From NCBI RefSeq assembly GCF_003339505.1, contig NZ_QPIW01000001.1, forward strand, positions 186,001 through 250,000: a DNA stretch of 64,000 bases, written 5' to 3'. The notes below the pieces were generated by a model that saw only the letters and a list, made by a program, of their open reading frames with translations, had not been told where the DNA came from and did not search any database. Source of the stretch: Runella aurantiaca. Its GTDB lineage: Bacteria; Bacteroidota; Bacteroidia; Cytophagales; Spirosomataceae. This document shows positions 1-9,694 of the stretch, piece after piece (positions within the stretch are counted from its first letter, which is position 1; every line of letters starts with the position of its first letter). The translations under genes and the position numbers were made by a program.

Positions 1-100
1 ATGTTGTATTGGTATATAAAGCAATAAATGGTTGTTTTATTTGCCTTTTGGTTAAAAAATGTGTATTTTGGTTGCAAATATTACTCGTAATGTAAATAAT

Positions 101-808
101 ATGCAAGAAAAAGTGAATAATTTTGCTCAAAATCTTTCTTATCTGCGAAGTAAACTGGACGGAAAGGTATCTCAACAGCGCTTGGCCGATGAGTTAGGGA
201 TAAAAAAATCTACCTTGGCAGCGTATGAATTGGGCAGAGCGGAGCCGAGTTTTGAAGATTTGATTCGTCTGGCTACGTTTTTCGCCATTCCTATCGACGG
301 TTTTTTGCGCAAGGATTTACGTAACGATACGCGCCCCGTGTCAACCAACGGCGACCTTCGGGTGTTGGTAACCACCGTTGACCCTCAAAACCGCGAAAAT
401 ATCGAGTTTGTGCCCGTTCGAGCCATGGGGGGCTATGCCGAAGGCTACGGCGATATTGACTACATCAACCGCCTGCCGGCGTTTCAGGTGCCTTTCCTAT
501 CGCGTGACCGGAAGTACCGGGCATTTCCCTACGAAGGAGATTCTATGCCGCCCCTGCGCGAAGGTTCGGTGGTGTTTGGAGAGTACATTGACCAATGGGA
601 CGGCGTCAAAAACGGTACCATTTGCCTCGTGGTGACCAAAGATGAAGGGGTGGTGCTAAAAAAAGTATTTAACTACTTGGAAGACAAAGGGGTACTGGTG
701 CTTAAGTCGCTCAACGAGCGCTATGCACCTTACCCGGTTCGTCGCGAAGAAATTCAGGAATTGTGGCGTTTTGCGGGCTATTTTGATTCAGAATTTCCGA
801 TGGGGTAA
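101..808 (+). CDS. XRE-family repressor with S24/LexA-like C-terminal domain
   Basis: A DNA-binding transcriptional regulator of the phage-repressor type. The N-terminal third is an XRE helix-turn-helix (RLADELGIKKSTLAAYELGR), followed by a linker and an S24 peptidase-like domain. The domain keeps the serine of a GDSM motif and a lysine in the VVLKK strand, the usual Ser-Lys dyad. The usual Ala-Gly autocleavage bond is not obvious; the nearest stretch reads RAMGGYAEGYGD. The open frame extends upstream to 59, but the ATG at 101 leaves a normal N-terminus directly before the HTH, so I use it (235 residues). No phage genes lie beside it, so it is more likely a resident stress or housekeeping regulator than a prophage repressor. 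Its targets cannot be read from the window. Confidence 0.85.
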   Translation: MQEKVNNFAQNLSYLRSKLDGKVSQQRLADELGIKKSTLAAYELGRAEPSFEDLIRLATFFAIPIDGFLRKDLRNDTRPVSTNGDLRVLVTTVDPQNRENIEFVPVRAMGGYAEGYGDIDYINRLPAFQVPFLSRDRKYRAFPYEGDSMPPLREGSVVFGEYIDQWDGVKNGTICLVVTKDEGVVLKKVFNYLEDKGVLVLKSLNERYAPYPVRREEIQELWRFAGYFDSEFPMG

Positions 809-860
809 TATTGGGCGATGTGGTTGCGGGAGGTTTCTTAAAACCGCCCGCAGCCCATAT

Positions 861-1391
861 CTATAATTCTTTCTTCATCAAAAAATCATTCTGAACTTCG
901 GTGCCGAGCGTAAAAGTATGCGCACCAAAGCGCTCGAAACCCATTTTTTCGTAGAACCGAATGGCTTTGGGGTTGTGTTCCCAAACGCCGAGCCAAACCA
1001 CCTTTGCGGCACTTTCTTTGGCCCATTCTAGGCAGGCCTGCATGAGTTGGACGCCTAATTGTTGGCCGTGGTAAGCCTTATCTAAGTAAATCCGCTCAAT
1101 TTCCAGCGCTTTTTTGTTTTCTAAGCCTTCGGCCGAGTGATTTTGAACGAGCTTGGCAAAACCAATCAACTCGCGCTGCTTTTCAACAATCAAATAGTGT
1201 ACATTTTCGTCCTGCAATTCAAGCTGAACTTGGGTTAACCCAAACCGCGTCGCTATATACAACTGCATGTTGGCAGGCGTGTTATAGCTCGCGTAGGTAT
1301 CAACGAAGGTCTTTTCCATCAAATCGCGCAGGGCAGGAGCATCCGACCCCTGAGCCGGGCGAATGGTGAATTCGGTGGTTATTGCGTTCAT
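861..1391 (-). CDS. GNAT family N-acetyltransferase
   Basis: Single-domain acetyltransferase of about 176 residues that would use acetyl-CoA to acetylate an amine on an unknown substrate. The GNAT core is visible: an IERIYLDK strand, then the acetyl-CoA pyrophosphate-binding loop (YHGQQLGVQLMQACLEWA), and a C-terminal HNPKAIRFYEKMGFERFG motif. The open frame reaches 1430 but would run into the preceding gene; the ATG at 1391 sits two bases beyond that gene's TAA (TAAAATG), so the two acetyltransferases form a tight pair. Substrate unknown. Confidence 0.9.
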   Translation of the reverse strand: MNAITTEFTIRPAQGSDAPALRDLMEKTFVDTYASYNTPANMQLYIATRFGLTQVQLELQDENVHYLIVEKQRELIGFAKLVQNHSAEGLENKKALEIERIYLDKAYHGQQLGVQLMQACLEWAKESAAKVVWLGVWEHNPKAIRFYEKMGFERFGAHTFTLGTEVQNDFLMKKEL

Positions 1392-1392
1392 T

Positions 1393-1881
1393 TTATCCAG
1401 CGATTTTGTATTCGTAAAACACGGTGTCAAGCGTCATGGCGGGAAACTGGGGAGGCAGCGTTGATTTTGGCAATTGTACAAAGCCGTTTTTTTCGTAAAA
1501 ACGCATGGCCGCCTGAAGTCGGGGCAGGGTTCCTAAATAAATGGCGGTCAGGCCGTGCTGACGACAATGCTCAAGCATGGCATTCAAAAGCAGGGTAGCA
1601 ATACCCAGTTCTTTTCCCCGAAAATCTTGGTGAACAAACATCTTACGAATCGCGCCCATTTGGTCGCCGATGTCAATCAGCGCAATGGTTCCGACCACCT
1701 GTCCCTCGTTTAAGGCCACCCAAAATGCCCCTTTGTTCTGGCAATAAAACGACGGAATGGTCAGTAAATCGGGCTGGTCGGCCAAAGTGATGGGAATGTT
1801 GAACTCGTTTTGCTGAATTCCTAAAATCAAGTCAATGATGGACGGTTGATGTGCTTCGCTGTAATGGGCAATTTGAATCAT
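1393..1881 (-). CDS. GNAT family N-acetyltransferase
   Basis: A 162-residue GNAT acetyltransferase, first gene of a two-gene operon with the acetyltransferase that follows. Typical features are IRKMFVHQDFRGKELGIATLLLNAMLEHC (strand 4, the CoA-binding loop and helix) and the terminal RFYEKNGFVQLPKS segment. The two proteins share only the general fold, so this is an operon of two different GNATs and not a recent duplication. Substrate not predictable. Confidence 0.9.
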   Translation of the reverse strand: MIQIAHYSEAHQPSIIDLILGIQQNEFNIPITLADQPDLLTIPSFYCQNKGAFWVALNEGQVVGTIALIDIGDQMGAIRKMFVHQDFRGKELGIATLLLNAMLEHCRQHGLTAIYLGTLPRLQAAMRFYEKNGFVQLPKSTLPPQFPAMTLDTVFYEYKIAG

Positions 1882-1917
1882 ATTATTGTATTAGATGGGT
1901 TTCTGCTTGCCGACGAC

Positions 1918-1945
1918 AAACCTCCCCGCAAGCGCGGAGAGGTTT
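1918..1945. repeat. Small intergenic palindrome
   Basis: Twelve-base arms (AAACCTCCCCGC and GCGGAGAGGTTT) around an AAGC loop, with a single mismatch. It lies between two divergent genes (GNAT and LysR), so a terminator role is unlikely. In composition it resembles the CCTCCC-rich palindromes scattered in Cytophagales genomes and the larger element near 11,020. Confidence 0.5.
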
Positions 1946-2118
1946 TGGAGTCATAAAAGACAACTAAAAATCGTATTGGAAAATGAGTACGATGAACAAA
2001 GTAACAAAAGCTGTTTAATAATCAGAAATGCTATTTTTTTACTGATTTATGCTTAATTTGTATAAGTGTCCAAAACTAATCGCAAAAATCCTAGCGTCTA
2101 CCTAATCTTCTGTTCAAC

Positions 2119-3015
2119 ATGGATATTCGTCAACTTACCTATTTTCTGGGCGTTGCGGAAGAGTTGCACTTTTCGCGGGCGGCCGAAAAATTGTTTATCG
2201 TACAGCCTGCTTTGAGCCGGCAAATTCAGCAATTGGAGGAAGAGTTGGGCGTTTTGCTTTTTGAACGGGACAAGCGAAATGTAAAACTGACCGCTGCGGG
2301 GAGTTATTTTCGGGACGAAATCAGCCGTCTCCAACATCAGCTTACTTACATCACCGAGCAAACGCGTCGTATTCACAGCGGGGCTGTGGGTAAGATTCGG
2401 ATGGGGCACCCTGGCTCGGCGTTGTATTCGATTTTGCCCGAAGTTCTGGCCATGATGCACGAGCGTTTTCCAGATGTCAACGTGCAATTGACCGAAATTG
2501 CCGAATTGGAACTGATGGAGGCATTGAAAAATTACGACATCGACGTTGGTTTTACGCGGGAGATTACCGTCGACCCTCGTTTTTCGACAGATTTGTTGTT
2601 TGAAGAACATTTTGCGTTGGTTGTGCCGAGCGATTCGCCGCTCAATGATTCCAATTTTGAAGACATTAGTCAATGCCGAACGGAGGAGTTTATTTTGCCG
2701 AAAATCGATGTTGACATCAATTATGGAAAAATATTACACGGCATCTTTGAAGAAAAAGGCTTCCGTCCCAAAGTGGTGTATCATTCCAACTATGGCGCGA
2801 CTATTTTGCGGCTGGTCGAAAAAAAACTCGGGCTGTCGGTATTGCCGATTTCGTATCGCGAAGGCGCATCGTCGTTGGGAGTTCGGTTTTTAAAGTTGCC
2901 CACCGTCACGCAGTTGTACCTCATTTGGCGGGCCGATGATACCAATGCGGTGCTGCCGCACCTGCGAGAAATTGCCCAAGCCGCCGTCAAAAGACTGTGT
3001 TTGGACGAATTGTAA
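2119..3015 (+). CDS. LysR family transcriptional regulator
   Basis: A 298-residue LysR-type regulator. The N-terminal winged helix-turn-helix is canonical (MDIRQLTYFLGVAEELHFSR, then AAEKLFIVQPALSRQIQQLE), followed by the linker helix and a periplasmic-binding-protein-like effector domain from about residue 90. The effector domain is closest in style to the BenM/CatM and CynR group, which sense small aromatic or carboxylic metabolites, but the ligand cannot be named. It is divergent from the GNAT pair and convergent with the acyltransferase, so the GNAT operon is the only nearby target that fits the classical divergent arrangement. Confidence 0.93.
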   Translation: MDIRQLTYFLGVAEELHFSRAAEKLFIVQPALSRQIQQLEEELGVLLFERDKRNVKLTAAGSYFRDEISRLQHQLTYITEQTRRIHSGAVGKIRMGHPGSALYSILPEVLAMMHERFPDVNVQLTEIAELELMEALKNYDIDVGFTREITVDPRFSTDLLFEEHFALVVPSDSPLNDSNFEDISQCRTEEFILPKIDVDINYGKILHGIFEEKGFRPKVVYHSNYGATILRLVEKKLGLSVLPISYREGASSLGVRFLKLPTVTQLYLIWRADDTNAVLPHLREIAQAAVKRLCLDEL

Positions 3016-3035
3016 GAATGTAAAATTTGAGGTCT

Positions 3036-3893
3036 CTACGGTTTTACAAACTTCTCTTTTTTGTGCTTCCAACGGTTGTGCGACCACAACCACTCGGCTG
3101 GATGGCGTTGGATAGCGGCTTCCAACAGGTTTTTGTAGGAATTGGTAATGGCGCCTTCGGGCAAATCGTCGTACGGCGGCTCGGCTACGGAGTGGAACAA
3201 AACGATATAATACCCCCGACTTTTGCGGTACATTTCGCCAAATACGACGGGCATTTTGGTGGTACGGGCTATTTTTTCGGTGCCCGGAAAGAAACCCGTC
3301 TCTCGGTTTAAAAACGGGAGCCAATGGGCATGTTCGGGTTCGTGGGGCGATTGGTCGGCCACGAGGCCCGTGGTACGAATGATTTTTCGGCGAGCCACGA
3401 TTTCACGCATCAAACGTTGCATCGGAATAGGGTACACCCCAAACGAAGAGCGCACTTTTATCATAAACTCGTCGGATTGTTTGTTGGTCAGGGTTTTGTA
3501 CACCACATCTACCGGAATGCCGCGCGTAGTCAACGCTCCTGGCACCCATTCCCAGTTGGCAATATGAGCGCTGAAAGACAAAAAAGACTGCCCTTGGTCT
3601 ACGTAGTTTTTGATTAACTCAAAGTTCTCAATCTGCACTCGCTCCTGAATCTCTTCGGGACTTAAATACGGCAGTTTGAGCGTTTCAACGAATAAGTCGG
3701 CCAGCAATTGATAAAACTGCTTCCTAATTTCTTGAATCTCCTTGGGTGTTTTTTCGGGAAACGACTCCGTTAAATGTTGTGTTACAAGTTTTTTGCGATA
3801 ACCGACTACGTAATAAATCAGCACGTAAAAAACGTCGGATAATTTATATAAAAACGCCAGAGGCAAACGCCCCAACCAGCCCAAAAACCACAT
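3036..3893 (-). CDS. LpxL/HtrB-type lysophospholipid acyltransferase
   Basis: Inner-membrane acyltransferase of the lipid A late-acyltransferase family, which transfers an acyl chain from acyl-ACP to lipid A or a related amphiphile. An N-terminal hydrophobic anchor (FLGWLGRLPLAFLYKLSDVF, then VLIYYVV) precedes the conserved HX4E catalytic motif in SAHIANWEWVPG, followed by the QSPHEPEHAHWLPFLNRETGFFPG region typical of the family. I start at the ATG at 3893 because homologues begin just before the hydrophobic segment; the frame stays open to 3926. Length (285) is normal. It is monocistronic and convergent with LysR. Confidence 0.88.
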   Translation of the reverse strand: MWFLGWLGRLPLAFLYKLSDVFYVLIYYVVGYRKKLVTQHLTESFPEKTPKEIQEIRKQFYQLLADLFVETLKLPYLSPEEIQERVQIENFELIKNYVDQGQSFLSFSAHIANWEWVPGALTTRGIPVDVVYKTLTNKQSDEFMIKVRSSFGVYPIPMQRLMREIVARRKIIRTTGLVADQSPHEPEHAHWLPFLNRETGFFPGTEKIARTTKMPVVFGEMYRKSRGYYIVLFHSVAEPPYDDLPEGAITNSYKNLLEAAIQRHPAEWLWSHNRWKHKKEKFVKP

Positions 3894-4037
3894 TTGATGC
3901 GATGATTTACGATTGCCAAAATACAACGAGGGGACCGTTGGTCAAGGAAATCTTTTAAAAAAAGAATTTTAGCGCGCAAAATTAGTAAATCAACCGATGT
4001 GTTTTACTTCTTAGTCCTATAATCAACAAATAGAACG

Positions 4038-4802
4038 ATGTCTCGACCTTACCTTCTTGCCGAAACCCACTGGAAAGCGGTAAAAATGACCGACTACGAC
4101 GCGGCCGTTTTGCCTTGGGGCGCTACCGAAGCCCACAACTATCACTTGCCCTATGCCACCGACAACTACGAAGCCGACGCGCTGGCCGCTGAAGCGGCGC
4201 GTTTGGCGTGGGAGGCGGGTCGTAAAGTACTGGTGTTGCCAACGATTCCGTTTGGCGTTAATACGGGCCAAGCCGACATTAGGCTGTGCATGAACCTCTA
4301 CCCAAGTACGCAAATGGCCATATTGCGGGATTTGGCCGAAGTAGTGGCCCGAAGTGGCATAAAAAAACTGCTGATTTTCAACAGCCACGGTGGCAACGAT
4401 TTCAAACAGATGGTGCGGGAAGTAGGGACGCAATTTCCTGAACTATGGATAAGCACTTGTTTTTGGTTCAAAGCCTTGGACGGGTCGGCGTATTTTGCAA
4501 ACCCCGGCGACCACGCCGACGAAACCGAAACCAGCCTACTGCTGCACCTGTATCCTGAACTAGTACTCCCGTTGGAAGAAGCGGGCGAAGGGCGCGCCAA
4601 AAAAACAAACATCAGCGCCATGCGCGAAGGCTGGGCCTGGGCCGAGCGTAAATGGAGTCAGGTAACGGAAGATACGGGCGTCGGGAATCCCAAAGAGGCC
4701 ACCGCCGAGAAAGGCGCGCTTTTTTATACCGATTTGACCCAAAAATTAGGGCAATTCTTCATCGAATTGGCCGATGCTGATGTGAATCAGTTGTACGAGT
4801 AA
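4038..4802 (+). CDS. Creatininase family amidohydrolase
   Basis: A 254-residue protein of the creatininase/FAPy deformylase fold. The metal-binding residues are in place: E, H and D of GATEAHNYHLPYATDNYEAD and the NSHGGND loop, plus a later E in DHADETETS. The family contains creatininases, MftE-type peptidases and formamide hydrolases acting in cofactor or nucleotide breakdown, so the substrate stays open. It stands alone between a divergent acyltransferase gene and the WbqC-like gene. Confidence 0.85.
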   Translation: MSRPYLLAETHWKAVKMTDYDAAVLPWGATEAHNYHLPYATDNYEADALAAEAARLAWEAGRKVLVLPTIPFGVNTGQADIRLCMNLYPSTQMAILRDLAEVVARSGIKKLLIFNSHGGNDFKQMVREVGTQFPELWISTCFWFKALDGSAYFANPGDHADETETSLLLHLYPELVLPLEEAGEGRAKKTNISAMREGWAWAERKWSQVTEDTGVGNPKEATAEKGALFYTDLTQKLGQFFIELADADVNQLYE

Positions 4803-4976
4803 GCGCCCATCTTTCTTTACCGTAAAAGGCAAAAACGGCATTTTTAATTTTATTAAAATTTGTACTTTCCTCATTTTTGGTATCGGCAAAGAAGGTTTTG
4901 CAAAATTTTTTTATCATTTTTTTGATATTATCATTCAAATTACTTTATTTACATAATCACTTATTTATAAACCAAA

Positions 4977-5603
4977 TTGTCGGCCAGAATAGAATTACAG
5001 TACTTCCCCTCATTGGAGTACTTTGCTTGTTTGTTAAAATATGGGGAGTTTGAGATTGAAGCGCAGGAGCATTTCCTAAAACAAACCTATCGGAACCGCT
5101 GCCACATTCTGACCGCCAACGGCGTAGATACGTTGATTGTTCCGGTAGTTCATTCGGAACCCAAAATGCCCATTAAAGAAGTAAAAATTGATTATTCGCA
5201 GCCTTGGGTAAAACGACATTGGGGGGCTATCGTAGCCGCTTACGCCAAAGCCCCTTATTTTGAGTATTTTGGTACAGATTTTGAAAGTGTTTTTCAGAGA
5301 AAACCCACTTTTCTGTTTGACTTGAATTGGGAACTGCTGACAATCTGTCTGCGGCTGTTGAGACTAAAGCCGACAATACGTCTGACCGAAACGTACCAAC
5401 CCACGGTAGAAAATGGCCAATTTGACGCACTTTCGTTGGTGCATCCCAAAAAGGCCTACGGGCACAACAATTTATACGTTCCCGTTGTTTATCAACAAAA
5501 CTTCGGGCGAGAATTTGTTCCGAATTTGAGTGTGATTGACTTGCTGATGTGTCAGGGAGCGGAGGCCACAAACATCTTAAAGCGGTCAGTTTTCGTAAAT
5601 TGA
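4977..5603 (+). CDS. WbqC-like family protein (TTG start)
   Basis: A 208-residue member of the WbqC-like family, whose founder lies in O-antigen loci and which is common in Bacteroidota with no settled enzymatic function. The signature N-terminus IELQYFPSLEYFACLLK and the later LTICLRLLRLKPTIRLTETY segment are visible. The only bacterial start codon available is TTG at 4977, since a stop lies three codons upstream and the family motif begins at codon 5. About 170 bases of AT-rich DNA separate it from the creatininase gene. No glycan genes lie beside it. Confidence 0.8.
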   Translation: MSARIELQYFPSLEYFACLLKYGEFEIEAQEHFLKQTYRNRCHILTANGVDTLIVPVVHSEPKMPIKEVKIDYSQPWVKRHWGAIVAAYAKAPYFEYFGTDFESVFQRKPTFLFDLNWELLTICLRLLRLKPTIRLTETYQPTVENGQFDALSLVHPKKAYGHNNLYVPVVYQQNFGREFVPNLSVIDLLMCQGAEATNILKRSVFVN

Positions 5604-5688
5604 ACGAAGTAGGAGGTTTATTCGTTAAGAAGTTTATACATAAGCTAGCTATACTCCTCCATTCCAACCGTGAAGAAACCATAATTAA

Positions 5689-8214
5689 ATGGAAGCAAAA
5701 TTTTCAAACCGCGTAAAAGAAGTCATTTCACTCAGCCGTGAAGAAGCCTTGCGTTTGGGTCATGATTATATCGGCACCGAGCATCTTATTCTGGGAATGA
5801 TAAGAGAAGGAGAAGGAGTAGCGTTGGCTTTATTGAAGAAACTTGGGGTTTCTTTGGACGAACTTCGCGTAACCATCGAGCAGGTTACGAAAGGGACGGC
5901 AACCAACAACGTGAAAAATCTGGCCAATATTCCGTTGACCCGGCAGTCTGAAAAGGTGTTGAAAATCACCTACTTAGAAGCAAAAATTTTTAAAAGCCCA
6001 CTTATAGGTACGGAGCACCTGCTACTGTCCATTCTGCGTGACCCCGACAACCTGGCCTCGCAGATTTTAGCCAAGTTCAATGTAAACTATGAAATCGTTA
6101 AGGAAATGTTAGAGTATCAATCATCAGGCACCAAACCCCATGCGGGGCCCGAAACTGACGACGACGACGAACGGAGTATGTTCGGAGGCGGTGCTCAGCA
6201 AGGCAAAGACCCCAAAAATACCGAAAAATCTCGCACGCCTGTATTAGACAACTTCGGTAGAGACCTAACCAAAATGGCAGAATTGGGCAAATTAGACCCT
6301 ATTGTTGGCCGTGAAAAAGAAATTGAACGTGTAGCGCAGGTACTGAGCCGCCGTAAGAAAAACAATCCCGTACTCATCGGTGAGCCGGGCGTTGGTAAGA
6401 CGGCCATCGCGGAAGGCCTAGCGTTAAGAATTGTACAAAAGAAAGTTTCGCGTGTTTTGTTCGGCAAGCGCGTTGTGACGCTGGATCTGGCCTCACTTGT
6501 GGCAGGAACCAAGTATCGCGGGCAGTTTGAAGAGCGCATGAAAGCGGTCATGAATGAACTAGAAAAATCGCCAGAGGTGATTCTGTTCATTGATGAGTTG
6601 CACACCATCGTGGGCGCGGGTGGCGCTTCTGGTTCGCTAGATGCCTCCAATATGTTCAAGCCTGCATTAGCCCGGGGCGACATCCAATGCATTGGAGCCA
6701 CTACGCTCGACGAATATCGTCAGTACATCGAAAAAGATGGTGCCTTGGCTCGTCGTTTTCAGATTGTAATGGTCGATGCTCCAAGCGTGGAAGAGACCAT
6801 TGAGATTTTGAACAACATCAAAGATAAGTACGAAGACCACCACCACGTAAACTATACGGACGAAGCCATTGCACAGGCCGTGAAACTGTCGGAAAGATAC
6901 ATTACCGACCGCTTCTTGCCCGACAAAGCCATCGACGTAATGGACGAAGTGGGTGCCCGCGTACACATCAGCAATATCACCGTTCCCGAAGATATTGTGG
7001 TGTTGGAACAACAGATTGAGGAAGTGAAGAAGCAGAAAAACCTCGTGGTGAAAAGCCAGAAATACGAGGAAGCCGCTCAACTTCGCGACCGTGAGAAGAA
7101 ATTGTTAGACCAACTTGACCGCGCCAAAATTGCGTGGGAAGAGGAAACCAAAAAACGCCGCTATACCGTTACGGACGATAACGTAGCTGAAGTAGTGGCC
7201 ATGATGACGGGTATTCCTGTGAATCGGGTGGCGCAAAACGAAGGCCAGAAATTGCTCGGTATGGGTGATGAACTCAAAAACCGTGTGATTGGTCAAAATA
7301 CGCCGATTGAAAAACTGACCAAAGCCATCCAACGGACGCGGGTAGGATTGAAAGACCCTAAAAAACCAATCGGTTCGTTTATCTTCCTTGGTCCAACGGG
7401 TGTAGGAAAAACGGAATTGGCGAAGGTATTGGCTACCTACCTGTTTGATAAGGAAGATGCGCTCGTTCGCATCGACATGAGCGAATACATGGAGAAATTC
7501 AGCGTGTCGCGCCTGATTGGAGCGCCTCCGGGCTACGTGGGTTATGAAGAAGGCGGACAGCTGACCGAAAAAATCCGTCGTAAGCCGTACAGTGTGGTGC
7601 TTTTGGACGAAATCGAAAAAGCCCACCCCGATGTCTTCAATATCTTGCTTCAAGTGCTGGACGACGGTATTTTGACCGATGGTCTAGGACGGCGGGTTGA
7701 CTTCCGTAACACCATCATCATCATGACCTCCAACATTGGAGTACGTGACCTGAAGGATTTTGGTTCGGGCATTGGTTTTGCCACCAAGTCAAAATCTGAA
7801 AATCCAGATGACCAAATGAAGAGCACCATTCAGAGTGCATTGCGTAAAGCATTCTCGCCTGAATTCCTCAACCGTTTGGACGACGTGATTGTGTTTAACT
7901 CGTTGCAACGTGAAGACATCCATCGCATCATTGATATTTCACTGGGTAAATTGTTTAATCGCGTAACCAACCTTGGATATCAGGTAGAACTGACGGAAAA
8001 AGCCAAAGATTTCTTATCAGAAAAAGGCTACGACCAACAGTACGGTGCCCGTCCGCTCAACCGCGCTATTCAAAAATACCTCGAAGATCCCGTAGCGGAA
8101 GAAATTCTCAAAGGAGATTTGCGCGAAGGCGATACGCTTTTGGCTGACCACGAAGATGGCGCTGAAACCCTCGTGATTACGGTTAGAAAAAAAGAGGAAG
8201 AAGTCATAAACTAA
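5689..8214 (+). CDS. clpC: ClpC-type AAA+ unfoldase
   Basis: The 841-residue ATPase subunit of the ClpCP protease, which unfolds substrates and threads them into ClpP. In order: two N-terminal Clp repeats (residues about 5-150, with [13 protein letters not shown] and [13 protein letters not shown]); AAA-1 with Walker A GEPGVGKT near residue 231; a UVR-containing middle domain around 450-490 ([20 protein letters not shown]); AAA-2 with Walker A GPTGVGKT near 568; a GIGF loop near 690 that fits docking on ClpP; and the C-terminal D2-small domain. No catalytic residue is missing. The gene is followed by a strong terminator at 8301 and seems to be a single-gene unit; no McsA/McsB or CtsR genes are adjacent. 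Confidence 0.97.
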   Translation: MEAKFSNRVKEVISLSREEALRLGHDYIGTEHLILGMIREGEGVALALLKKLGVSLDELRVTIEQVTKGTATNNVKNLANIPLTRQSEKVLKITYLEAKIFKSPLIGTEHLLLSILRDPDNLASQILAKFNVNYEIVKEMLEYQSSGTKPHAGPETDDDDERSMFGGGAQQGKDPKNTEKSRTPVLDNFGRDLTKMAELGKLDPIVGREKEIERVAQVLSRRKKNNPVLIGEPGVGKTAIAEGLALRIVQKKVSRVLFGKRVVTLDLASLVAGTKYRGQFEERMKAVMNELEKSPEVILFIDELHTIVGAGGASGSLDASNMFKPALARGDIQCIGATTLDEYRQYIEKDGALARRFQIVMVDAPSVEETIEILNNIKDKYEDHHHVNYTDEAIAQAVKLSERYITDRFLPDKAIDVMDEVGARVHISNITVPEDIVVLEQQIEEVKKQKNLVVKSQKYEEAAQLRDREKKLLDQLDRAKIAWEEETKKRRYTVTDDNVAEVVAMMTGIPVNRVAQNEGQKLLGMGDELKNRVIGQNTPIEKLTKAIQRTRVGLKDPKKPIGSFIFLGPTGVGKTELAKVLATYLFDKEDALVRIDMSEYMEKFSVSRLIGAPPGYVGYEEGGQLTEKIRRKPYSVVLLDEIEKAHPDVFNILLQVLDDGILTDGLGRRVDFRNTIIIMTSNIGVRDLKDFGSGIGFATKSKSENPDDQMKSTIQSALRKAFSPEFLNRLDDVIVFNSLQREDIHRIIDISLGKLFNRVTNLGYQVELTEKAKDFLSEKGYDQQYGARPLNRAIQKYLEDPVAEEILKGDLREGDTLLADHEDGAETLVITVRKKEEEVIN

Positions 8215-8300
8215 AGTTTGGTTTTGCTTGAAAATAGTTCTTTCAATGCATTTTAGGCCGCTTTAGAATATATTTTTCTCTGAAAATATACTTATAGGTG

Positions 8301-8330
8301 AAAAGGGTACGATTTTTGTCGTACCCTTTT
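8301..8330 (+). terminator. Rho-independent terminator of clpC
   Basis: Perfect 12-base arms (AAAAGGGTACGA / TCGTACCCTTTT) around a six-base loop, ending in a T-rich tract. It lies 87 bases after the clpC stop and excludes any start of the following gene upstream of about 8335. Confidence 0.9.
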
Positions 8331-8357
8331 TTGTTTGTAACCATAGAGCTGTGCCAA

Positions 8358-9101
8358 ATGAACCTACCTCTACTCAATGATTTGCGGGGAATTGCAATGG
8401 ACAAAAAAGCGTCTATCCAGTTCATTGACCGGATAGACGCTAGGTACCTTTTTGATAAAACGCATTTGGAAGAGATAATCCAGAAAATTCGGCCGCATTA
8501 TCAATTGATGCATTTTGAAGGAAAAAGGCTTTTTCAGTACGATACGCTTTATTTCGATACCCCAGAGCGCCTTTTTTATTACCAACATTTGGCAGGAAAG
8601 TTGAACCGCTACAAAATCCGCAGTTGTCGACAAGTTGAAACCAATGAGCAGTATTTTGAACTGAAATCCCGAAACAATAAAAGTTTTACTCGGATACAAC
8701 GTATACGGCTCGACGATTTGTCGGAAGATATTTCAGGAAATGGAAGACAGTTGCTGCTCCAAAATATACCAATCGATGTGTCAAGTTTAGAGCCTGCCGT
8801 ATGGGTTTATTACCACCGCACGATGCTGGTCAATCCAGAAACAAGTGAAAGAGTGACGTTTGATTTGAACGTGTGGTTTCGGTGGCGTTCAAAATCGGTG
8901 GCGTATCCTAACCTAGTCATTGCGGACGTCCAACAGGAAAAAGGGAGCGTCAGCTTGTTCAAGAACCTGATGAAAGAAAAAGAGATTCGGGAGGGAGGCA
9001 TAAGTAAATACTGCTTGGGGCTTGCCAGCGTAGAGCCTACATTGAAGGCAAATGCCATCAAACCGATTCTTACGAGAATTAACCAATTTAATAAGTGTTG
9101 A
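8358..9101 (+). CDS. VTC-domain polyphosphate polymerase
   Basis: A 247-residue VTC-fold protein that probably makes inorganic polyphosphate from ATP, as yeast Vtc4 and its bacterial relatives do. The tunnel-fold basic residues can be seen: DRIDARYLF at the first strand, RYKIRSC, FELKSRNN and TRIQRIRL, which match the arginine/lysine positions that bind the phosphate chain. I start at the ATG at 8358 because it keeps the N-terminal helix (LLNDLRGIAMDKK) usual in Bacteroidota homologues; the longer frame begins inside the clpC terminator. The next gene, 23 bases on, is the DUF4956 membrane protein that habitually accompanies it, so product handling at the membrane is likely. Confidence 0.85.
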   Translation: MNLPLLNDLRGIAMDKKASIQFIDRIDARYLFDKTHLEEIIQKIRPHYQLMHFEGKRLFQYDTLYFDTPERLFYYQHLAGKLNRYKIRSCRQVETNEQYFELKSRNNKSFTRIQRIRLDDLSEDISGNGRQLLLQNIPIDVSSLEPAVWVYYHRTMLVNPETSERVTFDLNVWFRWRSKSVAYPNLVIADVQQEKGSVSLFKNLMKEKEIREGGISKYCLGLASVEPTLKANAIKPILTRINQFNKC

Positions 9102-9124
9102 AAAGCTGAAACAACGTTAAGAAT

Positions 9125-9694
9125 ATGTCCAATGTTTTACTTCATGAACTCATTTTTCAAATTGGCCTTGATGTGTTTAGCATGGCGATTTTGCTGTGGC
9201 TGATTTACTATCCCATTTATCGAAACCGCGAGTTTATTTTCTCTTTTTTTGCTTTTAATCTCATAATCTTCTCCGTAACCTACCTGATTAATAAGGTGGA
9301 GGTTTCGATGGGTGCCGCTTTTGGGCTGTTTGCGGTATTTTCGATGCTACGTTATCGAACGGAAGGTATAACCATGCGAAATATGACCTATCTTTTTCTG
9401 TCCATTGCGTTGGGACTTATTCATGGCCTTTCGGCTAATTCTGTCGGAATTACGGCCATCCTTACCACGGTGATGCTGTTTTTGACCTTTCTTTTTGACG
9501 GTGATTTTGTTTTTCCGAGGGAATACAGCAAGGAAATTATGTACGACAAAATTTCGCTTACCTCCGCCGCACGTCGTGAAGAATTAATGGCTGATTTGCG
9601 TGACCGCACCGGACTAAAAATCATTCGAATCGAAATTGATAAGCTTGATTTTCTGCACGACATGGCTTTTCTCAGGATTTATTATTACCTCTAA
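9125..9694 (+). CDS. DUF4956 family membrane protein
   Basis: A 189-residue protein with about four N-terminal membrane segments (FSMAILLWLIYYPI; FSFFAFNLIIFSVTYLI; MGAAFGLFAVFSML; YLFLSIALGLIHGL plus a further hydrophobic stretch) and a cytoplasmic C-terminal domain that looks ferredoxin-like (MYDKISLTSAARREELMADL, then IIRIEIDKLDFLHDMAFLRI). DUF4956 genes are found beside VTC polyphosphate polymerases in many bacteria; the biochemical role is not known. Its TAA overlaps the TAG of the convergent acyltransferase gene in the bases CTAA. Confidence 0.85.
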   Translation: MSNVLLHELIFQIGLDVFSMAILLWLIYYPIYRNREFIFSFFAFNLIIFSVTYLINKVEVSMGAAFGLFAVFSMLRYRTEGITMRNMTYLFLSIALGLIHGLSANSVGITAILTTVMLFLTFLFDGDFVFPREYSKEIMYDKISLTSAARREELMADLRDRTGLKIIRIEIDKLDFLHDMAFLRIYYYL

